The notes beneath the pieces are model-generated. The model worked only from the letters and a program-made list of their open reading frames with translations. It had not been told where the DNA came from and searched no databases. Positions 43,690 through 55,124 of a DNA stretch of 64,000 nt are shown here, one piece after another. The DNA comes from Ceratotherium simum simum (taxonomy: Eukaryota; Chordata; Mammalia; Perissodactyla; Rhinocerotidae), in contig NW_004454160.1 in the NCBI RefSeq assembly GCF_000283155.1, positions 9,540,508 to 9,604,507 on the forward strand. Direction: 5' to 3'. Both the position numbers and the translations under genes were made by a program. The stretch's first letter is position 1; the number at the start of each line of letters is the position of its first letter.

Positions 43690-45401
43690 TCCATACTACC
43701 CAAAGCAATTTATAGACTCAATCCCTATCAAAATACCAATGGCATGTTTCACAGAACTAGAACAAAGAATGCTAAAATTTGTATGAAACCACAAAAGACC
43801 CCAAAAAGCCAAAGGAATCTTGAGAAAAAAGAACAAAGCTGGATGTATCATGCTCCATGGTTTCAAACTCTACTACAAAGCTATAATAACCAAAACTACA
43901 TAATACTGGCACAGAAACAGACAACAGACACACAGATCAATAAAACAGAATAGGAACCTCAGAAATAAACCCACACTTATATGATCAATTATTCTATGAT
44001 AAAAGAGGGAAGAATATGCAATGGGAAAAGACAATCTCTTTAATAAATGGTATTGGAAAAACTGGACGGCTATAGGTGAAAGAATGAAACTGGACCACTT
44101 TCTTATATTGTATACAAAAATAAACTCCAAATCAATTAAAGACTTAAATGTAAGACCTAAAACTATACAACCCCTAGAAGAAAACAGGCAGTAAGCTGTT
44201 TGACATCAGTCTTAGTAATATTTTTTTGATTTGTCTCCTCAGGCAATGGCAAAAAAGTGAAAATAAATGGGACTATGTCAAACTAAAAAGCTTTTGCATA
44301 GCAAAGGAAACCATCAACAAAACAAAAAAGTAACCTACTGAATGAGAGAAGATATTTGCAATATATCCAATAAGGGGTTTATATTCAAAATATATAAAGA
44401 ACTCCTACAACTCAATATCTAAAAAAACAAACAATCCAATTAAAAAATGGGCAGAAGACCTGAATAGACGTTTTCCAAAAAAATACATACAGCTGGCCAA
44501 CCGACACATGAAAAGATGCTCAACATCACTAATAATCAGGCAAATGCAAATCAAAACCACAAAGAGATAATACATAATACCTATCAGAATGGCTATTATC
44601 AAAAAGACAGCAAATAAGTGTTGATGAGGATGTAGAGAAAAGGGAACCCTCATGCAGTGTTGGTGGGAATGTAAATTGGTGCAGCCACTATGGAAAACAG
44701 TATGGAGCTTCCTCAAAAAATTACAACTAGAACTACCATATGATCCAGCAATTCTACTTCTAGGTATTTATCTGAAGAAAACAAGGACACTAATTCAAAA
44801 AGATATATGCACCCCTATGTTTGTTGCAGCGTTATTTACAATAGCCAAGATAGGAAAGCAACCTAAGTGTCCATCAATAGATGAATGGATAAAGAAGATG
44901 TGGTATATATATACACAATGGAATATTAATCAGCCATGAAAAAGTATGATGTCTTGCCATTTGTGACAACATGGATGGACCTAGAGGTTATTATGCTAAG
45001 CGAAATAAGTCAGACAGAGAAAGACAAATACTGTATGATTTCACTTATATGAAGAATCTAAAAAACAAAACAAATGAACAAATAAAACAAAACAGAAACA
45101 AACTCATAGATACAAAGAACAAAATGGTAGTTGCCAGAGGGGCGGGAGTTGGGGGAATGGGCAAAATAATTGAAGGGAATTGAGAGGTAAAAACTTCCAG
45201 TTATAAAATCAATAAGGCACGGGGAAGTAGTGTACAGCATAGGGAACATAGCCAATAATATCATGATAACTTTGTATGGTGACAGAATGTTATTAGACTT
45301 GTCATGATGATCATTTCATAATGTATATCAATATTGAATCATTATGTTGTACATCTTAAAATAATATAATATTGTATACCAACTATACGTCAATAAAAAA
45401 A
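43690..45401 (+). mobile_element. L1 K: 5'-truncated L1 with perfect 12-bp duplication
   Basis: A sense L1 of about 1.7 kb beginning 'tccatactacccaaagcaat' (after the RT core) and ending 'tatacgtcaataaaaaaa'. It is flanked by gagtgggggctg at 43678-43689 and 45402-45413, identical over 12 bases, inside the 5'UTR of L1 J. It is relatively well preserved, so it is younger than its host. Confidence 0.95.
43744..45080 (+). pseudogene. L1 K ORF2 C-terminal remnant
   Basis: Open stretches at 43744-43953 (post-RT region) and 44652-44939, the latter with [20 protein letters not shown] and [20 protein letters not shown], the conserved ORF2 C-terminal region including the Cys-containing part. Frameshifts separate the stretches and the enzyme core is absent. 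Confidence 0.82.
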
Positions 45402-45805
45402 GAGTGGGGGCTGGGCACACAAAAAAGGACCCCATTTCTTGATCACACTTGCCCAGGAATTATCCTGAGCACCGGCAGCTGAGGCAGGATGAAAAACACT
45501 GAAGTCCTGCTCCTCCCCAGTAAGGATGCTCTCTGGCTGGAATCTTAGGGATAGAGGAAGCACTATCTTCTTGGCTGAGTTTCCACCTTACTGAGCTGGG
45601 AGGGTAAAAATAGAGTGTGGTCTTGGTTCAGATACCATAGACTAGCCTTTCTAAATGAATTTTGTATAGATTTTCTTGAATAGATATTCTTTAGTTTGCA
45701 ATTTGACCATTCAAAGAGGCTTTAACGGTTGTTTTAAAAATAATTTTCACCAGTTTCACTTTCAGCAGAGTTCCTCACACTGTCATGACAGAAGTTAACC
45801 TCCAT
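45402..45805 (-). promoter_or_regulatory. L1 J 5'UTR, outer part
   Basis: Continues from 43689 after removal of L1 K. It carries 'cagataccatagactagcct', 'tttgtatagattttcttga' and 'cactgtcatgacagaagtta', the reverse of an L1 5' edge. Ends near 45805. Confidence 0.7.
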
Positions 45806-46154
45806 TATGTACATTTTTATGTTATGTAGAGAGAGTGAGAAGCTCATCACCTCAATACAATCAGCAATTGAGATTTTCAAGCTGAGTTGATGCTTTCATT
45901 GGATGCTACCTCTATTCTTAGAGTTCATGAGACTGAATTCTATTGTGATTTCATTGCACGCTCTTTCCTCTATGAAGTCTCCTGAGCACTGTAAGACTGC
46001 AGGTAATTTCACCATGACTTGTAGCCCATCTTGTAGCCTTCCTTATCACCACAGCTCTCATAAAATGTCTCAAATGAAGAAATTATTTTACTTTAGAGAC
46101 TCTTCTAGATTCCAATCTGCCACATCAAAATTTCTGTCGCTATCAAAAGTTCTC
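45806..46154. other. Unclassified single-copy-looking stretch
   Basis: About 350 bp between the 5' end of L1 J and the ORF2 text of L1 L. A 103-codon plus frame (45903-46214) starts here but runs into the L1 and has no recognisable domain. No repeat signature seen. Confidence 0.4.
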
Positions 46155-49117
46155 ACAGTCAAGCCCAAAACGTATGAGATGCAGCTAAAGCAGTGCTCAG
46201 AGAGAAATTTATAACTGTAATGCCTAAATAAAAAAAGAAGGATCTCAAATCAATAACCTAACCTTATACATTAAAAAACTAGAAAAAGAAGAGCAAACTA
46301 AGCCCAAAACAAGCATAGGGAAGAAAATAAAAAAGATTAGGCATAAATAAATGTAACAGAGACTATAAAAGAGGTAGAGAAAATCAATGAAACACAAGTT
46401 GGTTGTGTGAAAAGATTAATGTTGAAGAATTAGATGTTGAGGTGATCAGTTAGGACAATGAGAAAACTGAAAGTAACAATCACGTCCTTATTTACTTACT
46501 TCAATAGTGGAAGTAAGAAGCAAAAAGATGTTCCGGCTCCTCAGCATTCAGTTTTCACTCATGAAATGGCACTGTGTGAAGGTCAAATAACATGTTGAAC
46601 AGATAAGAGGAATAGTCTCACTGCCTAGAAATCCTGAACAAAAGGCTCCTCCTGCCTCTTTATTATCCTCTGGGCCAGGTGGAAGGAGAGGGAAAAGGTT
46701 AGAAGTAGAAAGGTACTGAGTCAAAGTGAAGAAAAGTGTTTCAGTCAAGTTTCCTGATAAGGAGGCCAGAAATGGAGGTACCTGGGCCAGGAGTGTAGTT
46801 ATGTGTATGAGCCTGGCTAGCCAAGGGTCAGGGGGATTGAGTCCTTGACTGAAACTCCCTCAAGAAAACTGCAATGCACTGTCTGTGCATCAAGTCTGGT
46901 GTGAAGAGCACAGCTTCCTCCTACGAGTTCTGCCAGGCCGAGCCTTGTAACTACCTATGGTTGAGCCCAAAATCACACATAAGATTTTGGCTTGGAATCA
47001 TACTCCTCAATTAACAAAATTGACAATCTTTAACTAAACTGACCGAGAAAAAACATGAGAAGGCTCAAATTTCTAAAATCTGAAATGAAAGAGGGGACAT
47101 CACTTCTTACATTACAGAATACTATGGGAATACTAAGAATGACTCTATGCCAACAAATTAAATAACCTAAAAGAAATTGACAAATAGTGTACTATAAAGA
47201 CACTAACTACCAAAATTGACTCACCAAAAATTGGGAAATCTGAATAGACATATAACAGGTAAAGACATTGAATTAGTCATTTAAAAACTTCCTACAAAAA
47301 AAAGCCCAGGCCAAGATGGCTTAACTACAGAATTCTACAAAACATCCAAAGAATATTTTGGATCCTTCATAAACTCTTCCAAAAAATAGAGACAAGAGAA
47401 CACTTATCAACTCATTCACTGCATGAGGCCCATATTATCTTGATACCAAATCAGACAACGACATCACAAGAAAACAAAAGACCAGTATCTCTATGGATAT
47501 AAAGACAAAAATCTTCAAAAAAAGTTACTAGCAAACCAAATCCAGCAACATGCAAAAATGGATTATACAGCATGTCCAAGTGAGATTTATTCCAGGAATG
47601 CAAGATTAGTTTAACATCCAAAAATCAATGTTATACATCATATTAAGGGAATAAAGTACATAAAGACATGATTGTGTCAACAAATGCAGAAAAAGCTTTT
47701 GACAAAATTCAACACCTTTCATAAAATTCTCATAAAAATGCTCAACAAACTAGGACTAGAAGGGAAATTCCTCAATCTGATAAATAGAATACATAAAAAT
47801 GTCACAGCTAACATTTTATTTAATGGTGAAAGAGCGACTGCTTCCCCTCTAAAGTCAGGAATCAGATAAGTTTGTCTACTCTCACCACTTCTCTTCAACA
47901 TACCAGAGGTTTTAGTCAGGGTGATTAGGCAAGAAAAAAATAAAAGGCATCCAGCTTAGAAAGGAAGAAGTGAAAACTATCTATATTTACAGATCATATG
48001 ACTTGTATGTAGAAAATCCTAAGGGATACACACAAAAAAATCTGTTACAGCTAATAAGTGGGTTCAGCAATGTTGCAAGATATGAGACCAATATGCAATA
48101 ATCAGTTGCACTTCTGTATTATTGCAAAAAATACAATGAAAATGAAATTAAGAAACAATCTCATTTACAATAGCATCACAAAGAATAAAATACTTAGAAA
48201 TAAAATTTTAAAAAGTAGTACAAAACTTATTCTCTGAAAAGTACAACGTTGAAAGAAATAAAAGAAAATCTAAGTAAATGGAAAACCATCCCATGTTCAT
48301 GAATTGGAAGGTTTAATATTTTTAGATGGCAATATTCCCCAAATTGATCTACAGATTCAATGCAATCCCTATCAGAATCCCAGATATCTTCTTTGTACAA
48401 GTTGACAAGCTGATTCTAAAATTTGTAAGGAATTGCAGGATACCCAGAATAGCCAAAACAATCTTTTAAGAGTTGAACAAATTTGGAGGACTTGCATTTC
48501 TCAATTTCAAAACAATACAAAGCTACAGTAATCAAGACAGTTTGGTATTGGGATAAGGCCAGATATATAGATAAATGGAATGGAATTAAAAGTATAGAAA
48601 GAGCCCCTTATATTTTGTGGCCAATTGATTTTTGAGAAGGGTGCCAAGACAATCCAATAGAGGAAGAGTAGTCTTTTCAAAAAATTGTGCTGAGACAACT
48701 GAATGTCCACATGCAAAAGAATAATGTTGGACCCCTACCTCACACCATATACAAAAATGAACTCAAATATATCATAGATTATAATGTAGAGTGAAAATTC
48801 TAAAATGCTTAGAATGCAACTCAGAAGTAAACCTTTGTGTCCTTGGATGAGGCAATGATTTTTTAAGTATAACACCAAAAGTGCAACAACAAAAGGAAAT
48901 ATAGGTAATAAAATGAACTTTATAACAACTAAAAACTTATGTGTGTTAGAGGACACCATTAAGAAAGTGAAAATACAATCTGAAAGATGGGGAAATATTT
49001 GCAAATCATATATCTAATAAGAGACTTTATCCAGAATATGTAAAGAACTCTTACAGTTCAATAAAAAAGGCAAATCAGACAGTTAATAAATGGGCCAAAG
49101 ATTAGATTAGATATTTT
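46155..49117 (+). pseudogene. L1 L ORF2 remnant, linker to C-terminal region
   Basis: Linker 46155-46419, RT start near 47300 ('aaagcccaggccaagatgg', PGQDG), and an RT frame at 47672-47869 containing KLGLEGKFLNLINRIHKNVT, followed by a stop within the GTRQG region. The catalytic motif at 47986-47997 reads F-T-D-H instead of FADD. Later C-terminal text is out of frame. It ends at the L1 M insertion point. Confidence 0.8.
46420..47009 (-). mobile_element. Solo LTR with 5-bp duplication in L1 L
   Basis: A 590-bp block, tgttgaagaattag ... atactcctca, flanked by attaa at 46415-46419 and 47010-47014. L1 text rejoins as 'gaaaagattaacaaaattga'. TG..CA ends on either strand. I give minus sense because only that strand shows an aataaa signal ('ggataataaagagg'). 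A 5-bp duplication occurs in several ERV classes and I cannot name the family. A short minus frame inside (46548-46748) has no viral motif. Confidence 0.72.
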
Positions 49118-49390
49118 ATTTTAAAAATATTTTTAATATCATCCTATTTTTATTAAACAGAAGGCCAAAAACTATATCTATAATTATATGAGCCTGACCA
49201 TTCTTATGGAAGGATACACATCAGTTGGTTAAAGTAAATTACCTGGGGTGGTGAGGAGGGGAAGGGAAGGATGGGAAGAGGAGGGAGAAAAGGAGGAGGG
49301 GAACAACAAAAAAAGGATGATTTAAAAAGATGTTGATGATAATACAGAGTGCAAGTGGTTATCGTCCCAGTGATGGGATATTTTTGTTTC
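49118..49390 (-). other. Candidate 3'-transduced segment of L1 M
   Basis: The sequence lies between the L1 3' tail (sense 'caataaaaacaaaacaaaat') and the target-site duplication, so it moved with the L1. In sense it starts 'tatcccatcactgggac', contains a pyrimidine-rich stretch near 49250-49310 and a second signal 'tttaataaaaatagg' near 49155, and ends in an A-rich tract next to the duplication. Read-through of the first poly(A) signal would explain it. A pre-existing insertion in this gap is the alternative. Confidence 0.65.
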
Positions 49391-49548
49391 ATTTTGTTTT
49401 GTTTTTATTGAGGTAACATTGATTTATAACATTATATAAATTTCAGGTGTACATCATTATATTTCAACTTCTGTACAGACTACATTATGTTCACCACCAA
49501 AAGTCTAGTTGCCATCCATCTCCATACAAATGTGCCCCTTTATCCCCT

Positions 49549-52500
49549 TCACCTCCCCCACCCTCCTTCCTCTCTAATAATCACTAATCTGGTCTCTGTA
49601 TCTATATGTTTGTTTATCTTCCACATATGAGTGAAATCATATGGTATTTGTCTTTCTCCATCTGACTTATTTCGCATAGCATAATACCCTCCAGGTCCAT
49701 CCATGTTGTCACAAATAGGAAGATTCATATTTTTTATGGTTGAGTAGTATTCCATTGTATAGATATACCATATCTTCTTTATACATTCATCTGTCAATGG
49801 GCACTTAGGTTGTTTCCAAGTCTTGGCTATTGTGAATAATGCTGCGATGAACATAGGAGTGAATGTGTCTTTTCAAATTAGTGTTTTCATGTTTTGGATA
49901 AATACCCAGAAGTAGAATAACTGGATCATATGGTAGTTCTATTTTTAATTTTTTGAGAAATCTCCACACTGTTTTCCATAGTGGCTACACCAGTTTACAT
50001 TCCTGCCAGCAGTTCCCTTTTCTCCACATCCTCTCCAACACTTGTTATTTCTCATCTTTTTAATAATAGCCATTCTGATGAGTGTGAGGTGATATCTCTT
50101 TGTGGTTTTGATTTGCATTTTCCTAATAGTAAGTTATATTGAACATCTTTTCATGTGTCTATTGGCCATCTGTATATCTTCTTTGAAAAAATGTCTGTTC
50201 AGATCTTCTTCCCATTTTTTTTAAATGAGTTGTTTGTTTTTTGTTGTTGAGTTGTATGAGTTATTTATATATTTTGGATATTAATTCCTTATCAGATATA
50301 TACTTTGCAAATATCTTCTCCAAATTTGTAGGTTGTCTTTTTGTTTTGTTAATGGTTTCCTTTGCCATGAAGCTTTTTAGTTTCATGTAGTCCTATTTGT
50401 TTATTTTTTCTTTTGTTTCCCTTGCCTGATGAGACATATTAAAAAAGACACTGCTGGGGCTGACCCAGTGGTGTAGTGGTTAAGTTCATGTGCTCCACTT
50501 CGGCAGCCCAGGGTTTGCAGGTTCACATCCCAGGTGCAGGCCTATGCAATGCTTATCAAACCACACTGTGGCAGGCGTCCCAAGTATAAAATAGAGGACT
50601 ATGGGCACAGATGTTAGCTCAGGGCCAATCTTCCTCAGGAAAAAGAGGAGGATTGGCAATGGAGGTTAGCTCAGGGCTAATCTTCCTCACCAAAAAAAAA
50701 AAAGATGATATTGTTAAGACCAATGTCAAAGATCATAATGCCTGTGTTTTCCTCTAGAATTTTTATGGGTTCAGTTCTTACATTCAACTCTTTAATCCAT
50801 TTTAATTTTTGTATATGATGTAAGTTAGTGGTCTACTTTTATTCTTTGCATCTAGCTGTTCAGTTTTCCCAACACCATTTATTGAAGAAACTTTCCTTTC
50901 TCCGTTGTATGTTCTTGGCTCCTTTGTCAAAGATCAGCTGTCCATGAATGTATGTATTTATTTCCGGGCTATCACTTCTGTTCCATTGATCTATGTTTGT
51001 TTTTCTGCCAGTACCATGCTGCTTTGGTTACTATAGCTTTGTAGTATATTTTGAAATCAGAGAGTGTGGTATCTTCAGCTCTGTTCTTTTTTTCTGTGAA
51101 TTGTTTTGCTATTTGGGGTCTTTTGTTGTTCTATATAAATTTTAGGATTCTTTGTTCTATTTCTGTGAAAACTGTTGTTGGGATTTTGATAGGGATTGCA
51201 TTGAATCTGTAGATTGCTTTAGGAAGTGTGGACATTTTAACTATGTCAATTCTTCCAATCCATGAGCATGAATATCTCTTCACTTCTTTGTGTCTTCTTT
51301 GATTTCTTTCAACAATGTCTTATAGTTTTCAGTGTACAGATCTTTCACCTCCTTTGATAAATTTATCCTAGGTGTTTTATTCTTTTTGTTGCAATTGTAA
51401 TGGGGATTATATTCTTGATTTCTCTTTCTGCTAGCTCGTCATTGGTGTATAGAAACACAACTGATTTTTGTATGTTGATTTAGTACCCTGAAACTTTTCT
51501 TTATTTATTATTTTGAATAGTTTTTTGGTGGAATCTTAGGGTTTTATAGATATAAAATCATGTCATCTGCAAATAGTGACAGTTTTGTTTCTTTTCCAAT
51601 TTGCGTACATTTTATTTCTTTATCTTGCCTAATTGCTGTGGCTAGGACTTCTAAGACTATGTTGAATAAGAGTGGCAACAGTAAGCATCCTTGTCTTGTT
51701 CCAATTCTTAGAGGGATAGCTTTCATCTTTTCACCATTGAGCATGATGTTATCTGTGGGTTTGTTATGTTTGGCCTTTATTATGTTGAGATACTTTCCTT
51801 CTATACCCATCTTATTGAGAGTTTTTATCATAAATCGATGATGAATCTTGTCAAATGCTTTCTCTGCATCTGTTGAGATGAACATGTGATTTCTATTCTT
51901 CATTTTGTTAATGTAGTATATCACATTGCTTGATTTGTGAATGTTGAACCATCCTTGCATTTCTGAAATGAATCACACTTGATTATGTTGTATGATTCCT
52001 TTAATGTATTGTTTTATTCAGTTTGGTAATATTATATTGAGGATTTTTGCATACATGTTCATCAGACTTATTGGCCCATAATTTTATTTTTTTGCATTGT
52101 TCTTGTCTGGTTTTGGTATCAGAGTAATGTTGGCTTTGTAAAATGAGTTAAGAAGGGTCCCTTGAATTTCAACTTTTTGGAAGAGTATGGGAAGGATAGA
52201 TACTAAATCTTCTTTGAATATTTGGTAGAATGCATCAGAGAAGCTCTCTGTTCCCAGAGTTTTGTGTTTTGGGGGGTGTTGATTACTGTTTTAATCTTCT
52301 TACCAGTGATTAATTTATTCAGATTATCCATTTCTTCTTGGTTCAGTTTTTGGAGGTTGTATGATTCTAAGAATTTATGTATTTTTTTCTAGGTTATCTG
52401 ATTTGTTGGCATACAGCTTTTCATGTTATTCTCTTATAATCCTTTGTATTTCTGTGATATCCATTGTAATTTCTCCTTTCATTTCTGATTTTATTTATTT

Positions 52501-53660
52501 GACCCTTCTCTGTTTTCTTTCATGATGAGTCTCACTAAAGGTTTGTCAATTTTGTTTATCTTCTCAAAGAATCAGCTCTTAGTTTTATTGATCTTTTCTA
52601 TTGTCTTTTTAGTCTCTATTCCATTTATTTGTGGTCTGATATTTATTATTTCCTTCCTTCTACTGACTTTGAGTTGCATTTGCTTTTCTTTTTCTAGTTC
52701 CTTTAGGCATAACATTAGAATGTTTATTTGAGATTTTTCTTGTTTTTTGAGGTGGGCCTGTATTGCTATATCCTTCCCTCTTAGTACCATTTTTGCTGTA
52801 TTCCATAGATTCTGGTATGTTGTGTTTTCATTTTCATTTGTCTCCAGGTATTTTTAAACTTCTCCTTTGATTTCTTCGTTGGTCTGATAGTTGTTCAGTA
52901 GTATATTGTTTAGTCCCCACAAACTGTGACTTTTCCAGCTCTTTTCTTGTAGTTGATGTCTAGTTTCATACCATTGAGATTGGAAAAGATGCTTAAAATA
53001 ATCAGTCTTCTTAAATTTATTGAGACTTCTTTTGTTTCCCAAAATATGTTCTATCTTTGAGAATGTTTCAAATGCACTTGAAAAGAATGTGTATTCTGAT
53101 GCTTTTGGATGGAATGTTCTCTATATCTCTATTATGTCCATCTGGTCTAGTGTTTCACTTAAGGACAGTTTCCTTGTTGACTTTCTGTCTGGATTATCTA
53201 TCCATTAATGTAAGTGTGGTGTTAAAGTCCTCTACTACTATTGTGTTGCTGTCAATTTATCCCTTTAGGTCTGTTAATAGTTGCTTTATATACTTTGGTG
53301 CTCCTATGTTAGGTGCATATATATTAATATATGTTATGCCTTCTTGATGGATTGTCCCTTCATCATTATATAATGTCTATCTTTGTCTCTTGTTATCTCT
53401 TTTGGCTTGAAGTATATTTTGTCTGAAATAAATACAGCAACTCTCACTTTCTTTTGGTTGCCATTTGCTTGGAGTACCATCTTCCATCCCTTAACTCTGA
53501 GCCTATATTTGTCTTTAGAGCTGAGCTGTGTCTTCTGGGGGCAGCATATTGTTGGTCCTTGTTTTTTAATTCATCTACCCACTGTGTGTCTTTTGGTTGG
53601 TGAATTAAATCCATTTACATTTAGGATGATTACTGATATATGAGGACTTAATATTGTCAT
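49549..53660 (-). pseudogene. L1 M ORF2 (endonuclease-RT), decayed
   Basis: ATG at 53658-53660 (sense atgacaatattaagtcctca). Endonuclease text lies at 53060-53640. The open RT stretch at 51544-51960 (138 codons) shows [40 protein letters not shown] and [11 protein letters not shown], with the catalytic F-A-D-D at 51562-51573 intact. A C-terminal frame at 49549-49854 has [20 protein letters not shown]. Stops and frameshifts separate these parts and an ERE sits at 50456-50703. Not functional. Confidence 0.88.
50456..50703 (+). mobile_element. ERE SINE in L1 M ORF2
   Basis: Sense ERE: ggggctgacccagtggtgta with box A tgacccagtgg, a box-B-like 'ggttcacatccc', 'ccacactgtggcagg', 'gatgttagctcagggcc', a repeated 'ggttagctcagggct' and an A12 tail. 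L1 M text continues on both sides. The duplication is not clean ('aaaaaagacactg' against 'aaaagatgatattg'). Confidence 0.92.
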
Positions 53661-53840
53661 TTTATCTTTTGTTTTCTGGTTACTCTATATTTCCATTTTT
53701 TTTTCTTGTGATTCTGTCTGCCATTTCAGTTTGGTGGTTTTCTGTGATGTGTTTCTGTTTCCTATTTTTTTGTTTTGTGACTCTTCTCTGAATTTTTGTT
53801 TTTTGGTCACCATGAGGTTTGTATAAAAGATCTTTCCAGC
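53661..53840 (-). other. L1 M inter-ORF spacer joined directly to 5'UTR
   Basis: In sense, a 5'UTR-type text ending 'gggtggaaagtgctgg' passes into 'aagatcttttatacaaacct', which in related L1 copies follows the ORF1 stop. ORF1 (about 0.9-1 kb) is therefore missing. Confidence 0.7.
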
Positions 53841-55124
53841 ACTTTCCACCCTCGACTGCCTCTGCCAGAGGTCATCAGTGCCCTTGTTCTGCTTGTGCCT
53901 CTGAGGTTGCTGGTGCCTTGCTGCTTCCAGTGTCACTGCAGTTGTGGGGATCACCATCGGAATCACTGGGCTGGTGAGCACCTCTGATACTTCTGGTTTT
54001 GCCTGGCTGTTGGTTCCCCCCTGCTGCAGAGGGAGAGAAAAAGTAGAGTGTGAGCTGGGGCCTCAGGTGCCTCTGCCACATCCCAAGTTGTTGGGTCCAC
54101 AGACACTGCTGCCGTGGGTGAGGGGGCTGGCCTTGCAGGCACTGCTGTAGCTTGGGAGGACCAGAGTTGTGGGCTTCACTGCTGCTGCTACTGGGCTCTT
54201 CACAGCCTTAGGCACTATTGCCAGGGAGCTGCTGCCACATGTGCTGTCTCCACTCCTGCTCCTCATTTTTCTAGGAGTTCTTATACCACCACTGCTTGGG
54301 GAAGCTGGGTTTGTGGGTGTTACTGCTGGTGTTGGGTGGGCCATGGTCATGGGCATCACTGCCTTCACCATGAAGGGAGGGGTACCCAGGTCACCAGGGC
54401 TTCCATGGTTCCTGAAGACCCCAGCCAGAGGCACCACTATGGTTTCTGGAGCTTCTAGTCTTAGGCCCCACCACAGGTCCTGGATCCTCAGGTTGTGGGT
54501 TTTGCCACCACTGCTGGAAGAGGGGAGGGGCTGAGTTATGAGCATCAGCACAGTTCCTGGAGCCTCTGTTCACAGATACTGCTGCAGTTCCTGGAATCTA
54601 TGGTCTTGGGTGCCACCGTGGTTCCTGGATTTTCAGGTCATGAGCACTGCTGCTGCTGCCAGGGGCATTGGGGTCTTGGATACAGCCCCCCACTTCTGGG
54701 AGGGCCAAGGTCACAGGAGCTGCCACTGGGCATGGGGGAGGAGACTGGGTCACAGGTGCTGCTGTGGTTCCTGGAGCTTCCAGTCATGGGTGCCTCAGTA
54801 ATTTCTGGAGTCTCTGCTGGCATGCACAGCCTCAGTTTCTGGGGCCTCCATTTGCAGGTGTTGCTGCAGTTTCTGGAGCCTTTGGTTGAGGGTGTGACCA
54901 CAGTTCCTGGAGCCTCCGGTCTCAAGATCTGCTGCTGCTACTCCCCTGGTTCCACCACCTCCACAAAATCCAGTTCACCCACCTTTAGATGTATAGATGT
55001 ATGGATCTCTCAGGTGTTCTGGTGTGCTGTGCAGAAGATCCATTGTTGGGCAATGGATGTCCTACTGGTTGTAACTTAGAAGGGAGAGACAAACGGAGCA
55101 ACTCACTCTGCCACAATGCTGATT
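53841..55124 (-). promoter_or_regulatory. L1 M 5'UTR with tandem repeats
   Basis: About 1.3 kb, the most GC-rich stretch of the window, ending at the 5' edge of L1 M. A degenerate 34-bp tandem repeat occupies 54406-54934 (separate entry). Open frames here, the longest 194 codons at 54495-55079 on the plus strand, arise from repeat composition and overlap in many phases. An L1 internal promoter is expected in this position. Confidence 0.8.
54406..54934. repeat. Degenerate 34-bp minisatellite in L1 M 5'UTR
   Basis: Units of 33-35 bp with the core GTTCCTGGAGCCTC: starts at 54406, 54440 and 54475; then 54551, 54585 and 54619; then 54765, 54799, 54834, 54867 and 54901. Three blocks are separated by about 40 and 110 bp of non-repeat sequence. 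Example core variants are cagttcctggagcctctg, tggttcctggagcttcca and agtttctggggcctccat. The period is even on both sides of the gaps. Confidence 0.88.

Larger units (their letters stand above)
38601..45805 (-). mobile_element. L1 J: LINE-1 split by an MLT1 and by L1 K
   Basis: Order on the minus strand: 5' end near 45805 (sense gttaacttctgtcatgacag), 5'UTR 45402-45805 and about 42870-43689, ORF1 about 41985-42870, inter-ORF to about 41000 (split by the MLT1 at 41308-41684), then ORF2. Near 40011 a deletion joins the RT core to the RT start. It stops in the ORF2 C-terminus at 38601 and the 3'UTR is missing. Confidence 0.82.
49118..55124 (-). mobile_element. L1 M: LINE-1 without ORF1, with candidate 3' transduction
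   Basis: Flanked by gattagatatttt at 49105-49117 and 55125-55137, identical over 13 bases, with L1 L text rejoining. Minus-strand order: 5' edge sense caatcagcattgtggcagag, GC-rich 5'UTR with a 34-bp minisatellite (53841-55124), an inter-ORF region directly joined to it, ORF2 49549-53660, 3'UTR 49391-49548 and an A-rich tail, then about 270 bp of non-L1 sequence before the duplication. An ERE is nested at 50456. Confidence 0.9.

Noticed and set aside
51544..51960. Possible intact reverse transcriptase
   Set aside because: The FADD motif is present, but this is only 138 codons of an ORF2 that needs over 1,200. Stops, frameshifts and a nested SINE disrupt the rest.
54406..54934. CRISPR-like spaced repeats
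   Set aside because: Units are contiguous and degenerate with no unique spacers, in a mammalian L1 5'UTR. It is a minisatellite.
54495..55079. 194-codon plus-strand open frame, one of the longest in the window
   Set aside because: It lies across the 34-bp minisatellite of the L1 M 5'UTR. Overlapping frames are open in other phases on both strands, and no known domain or start context is visible.
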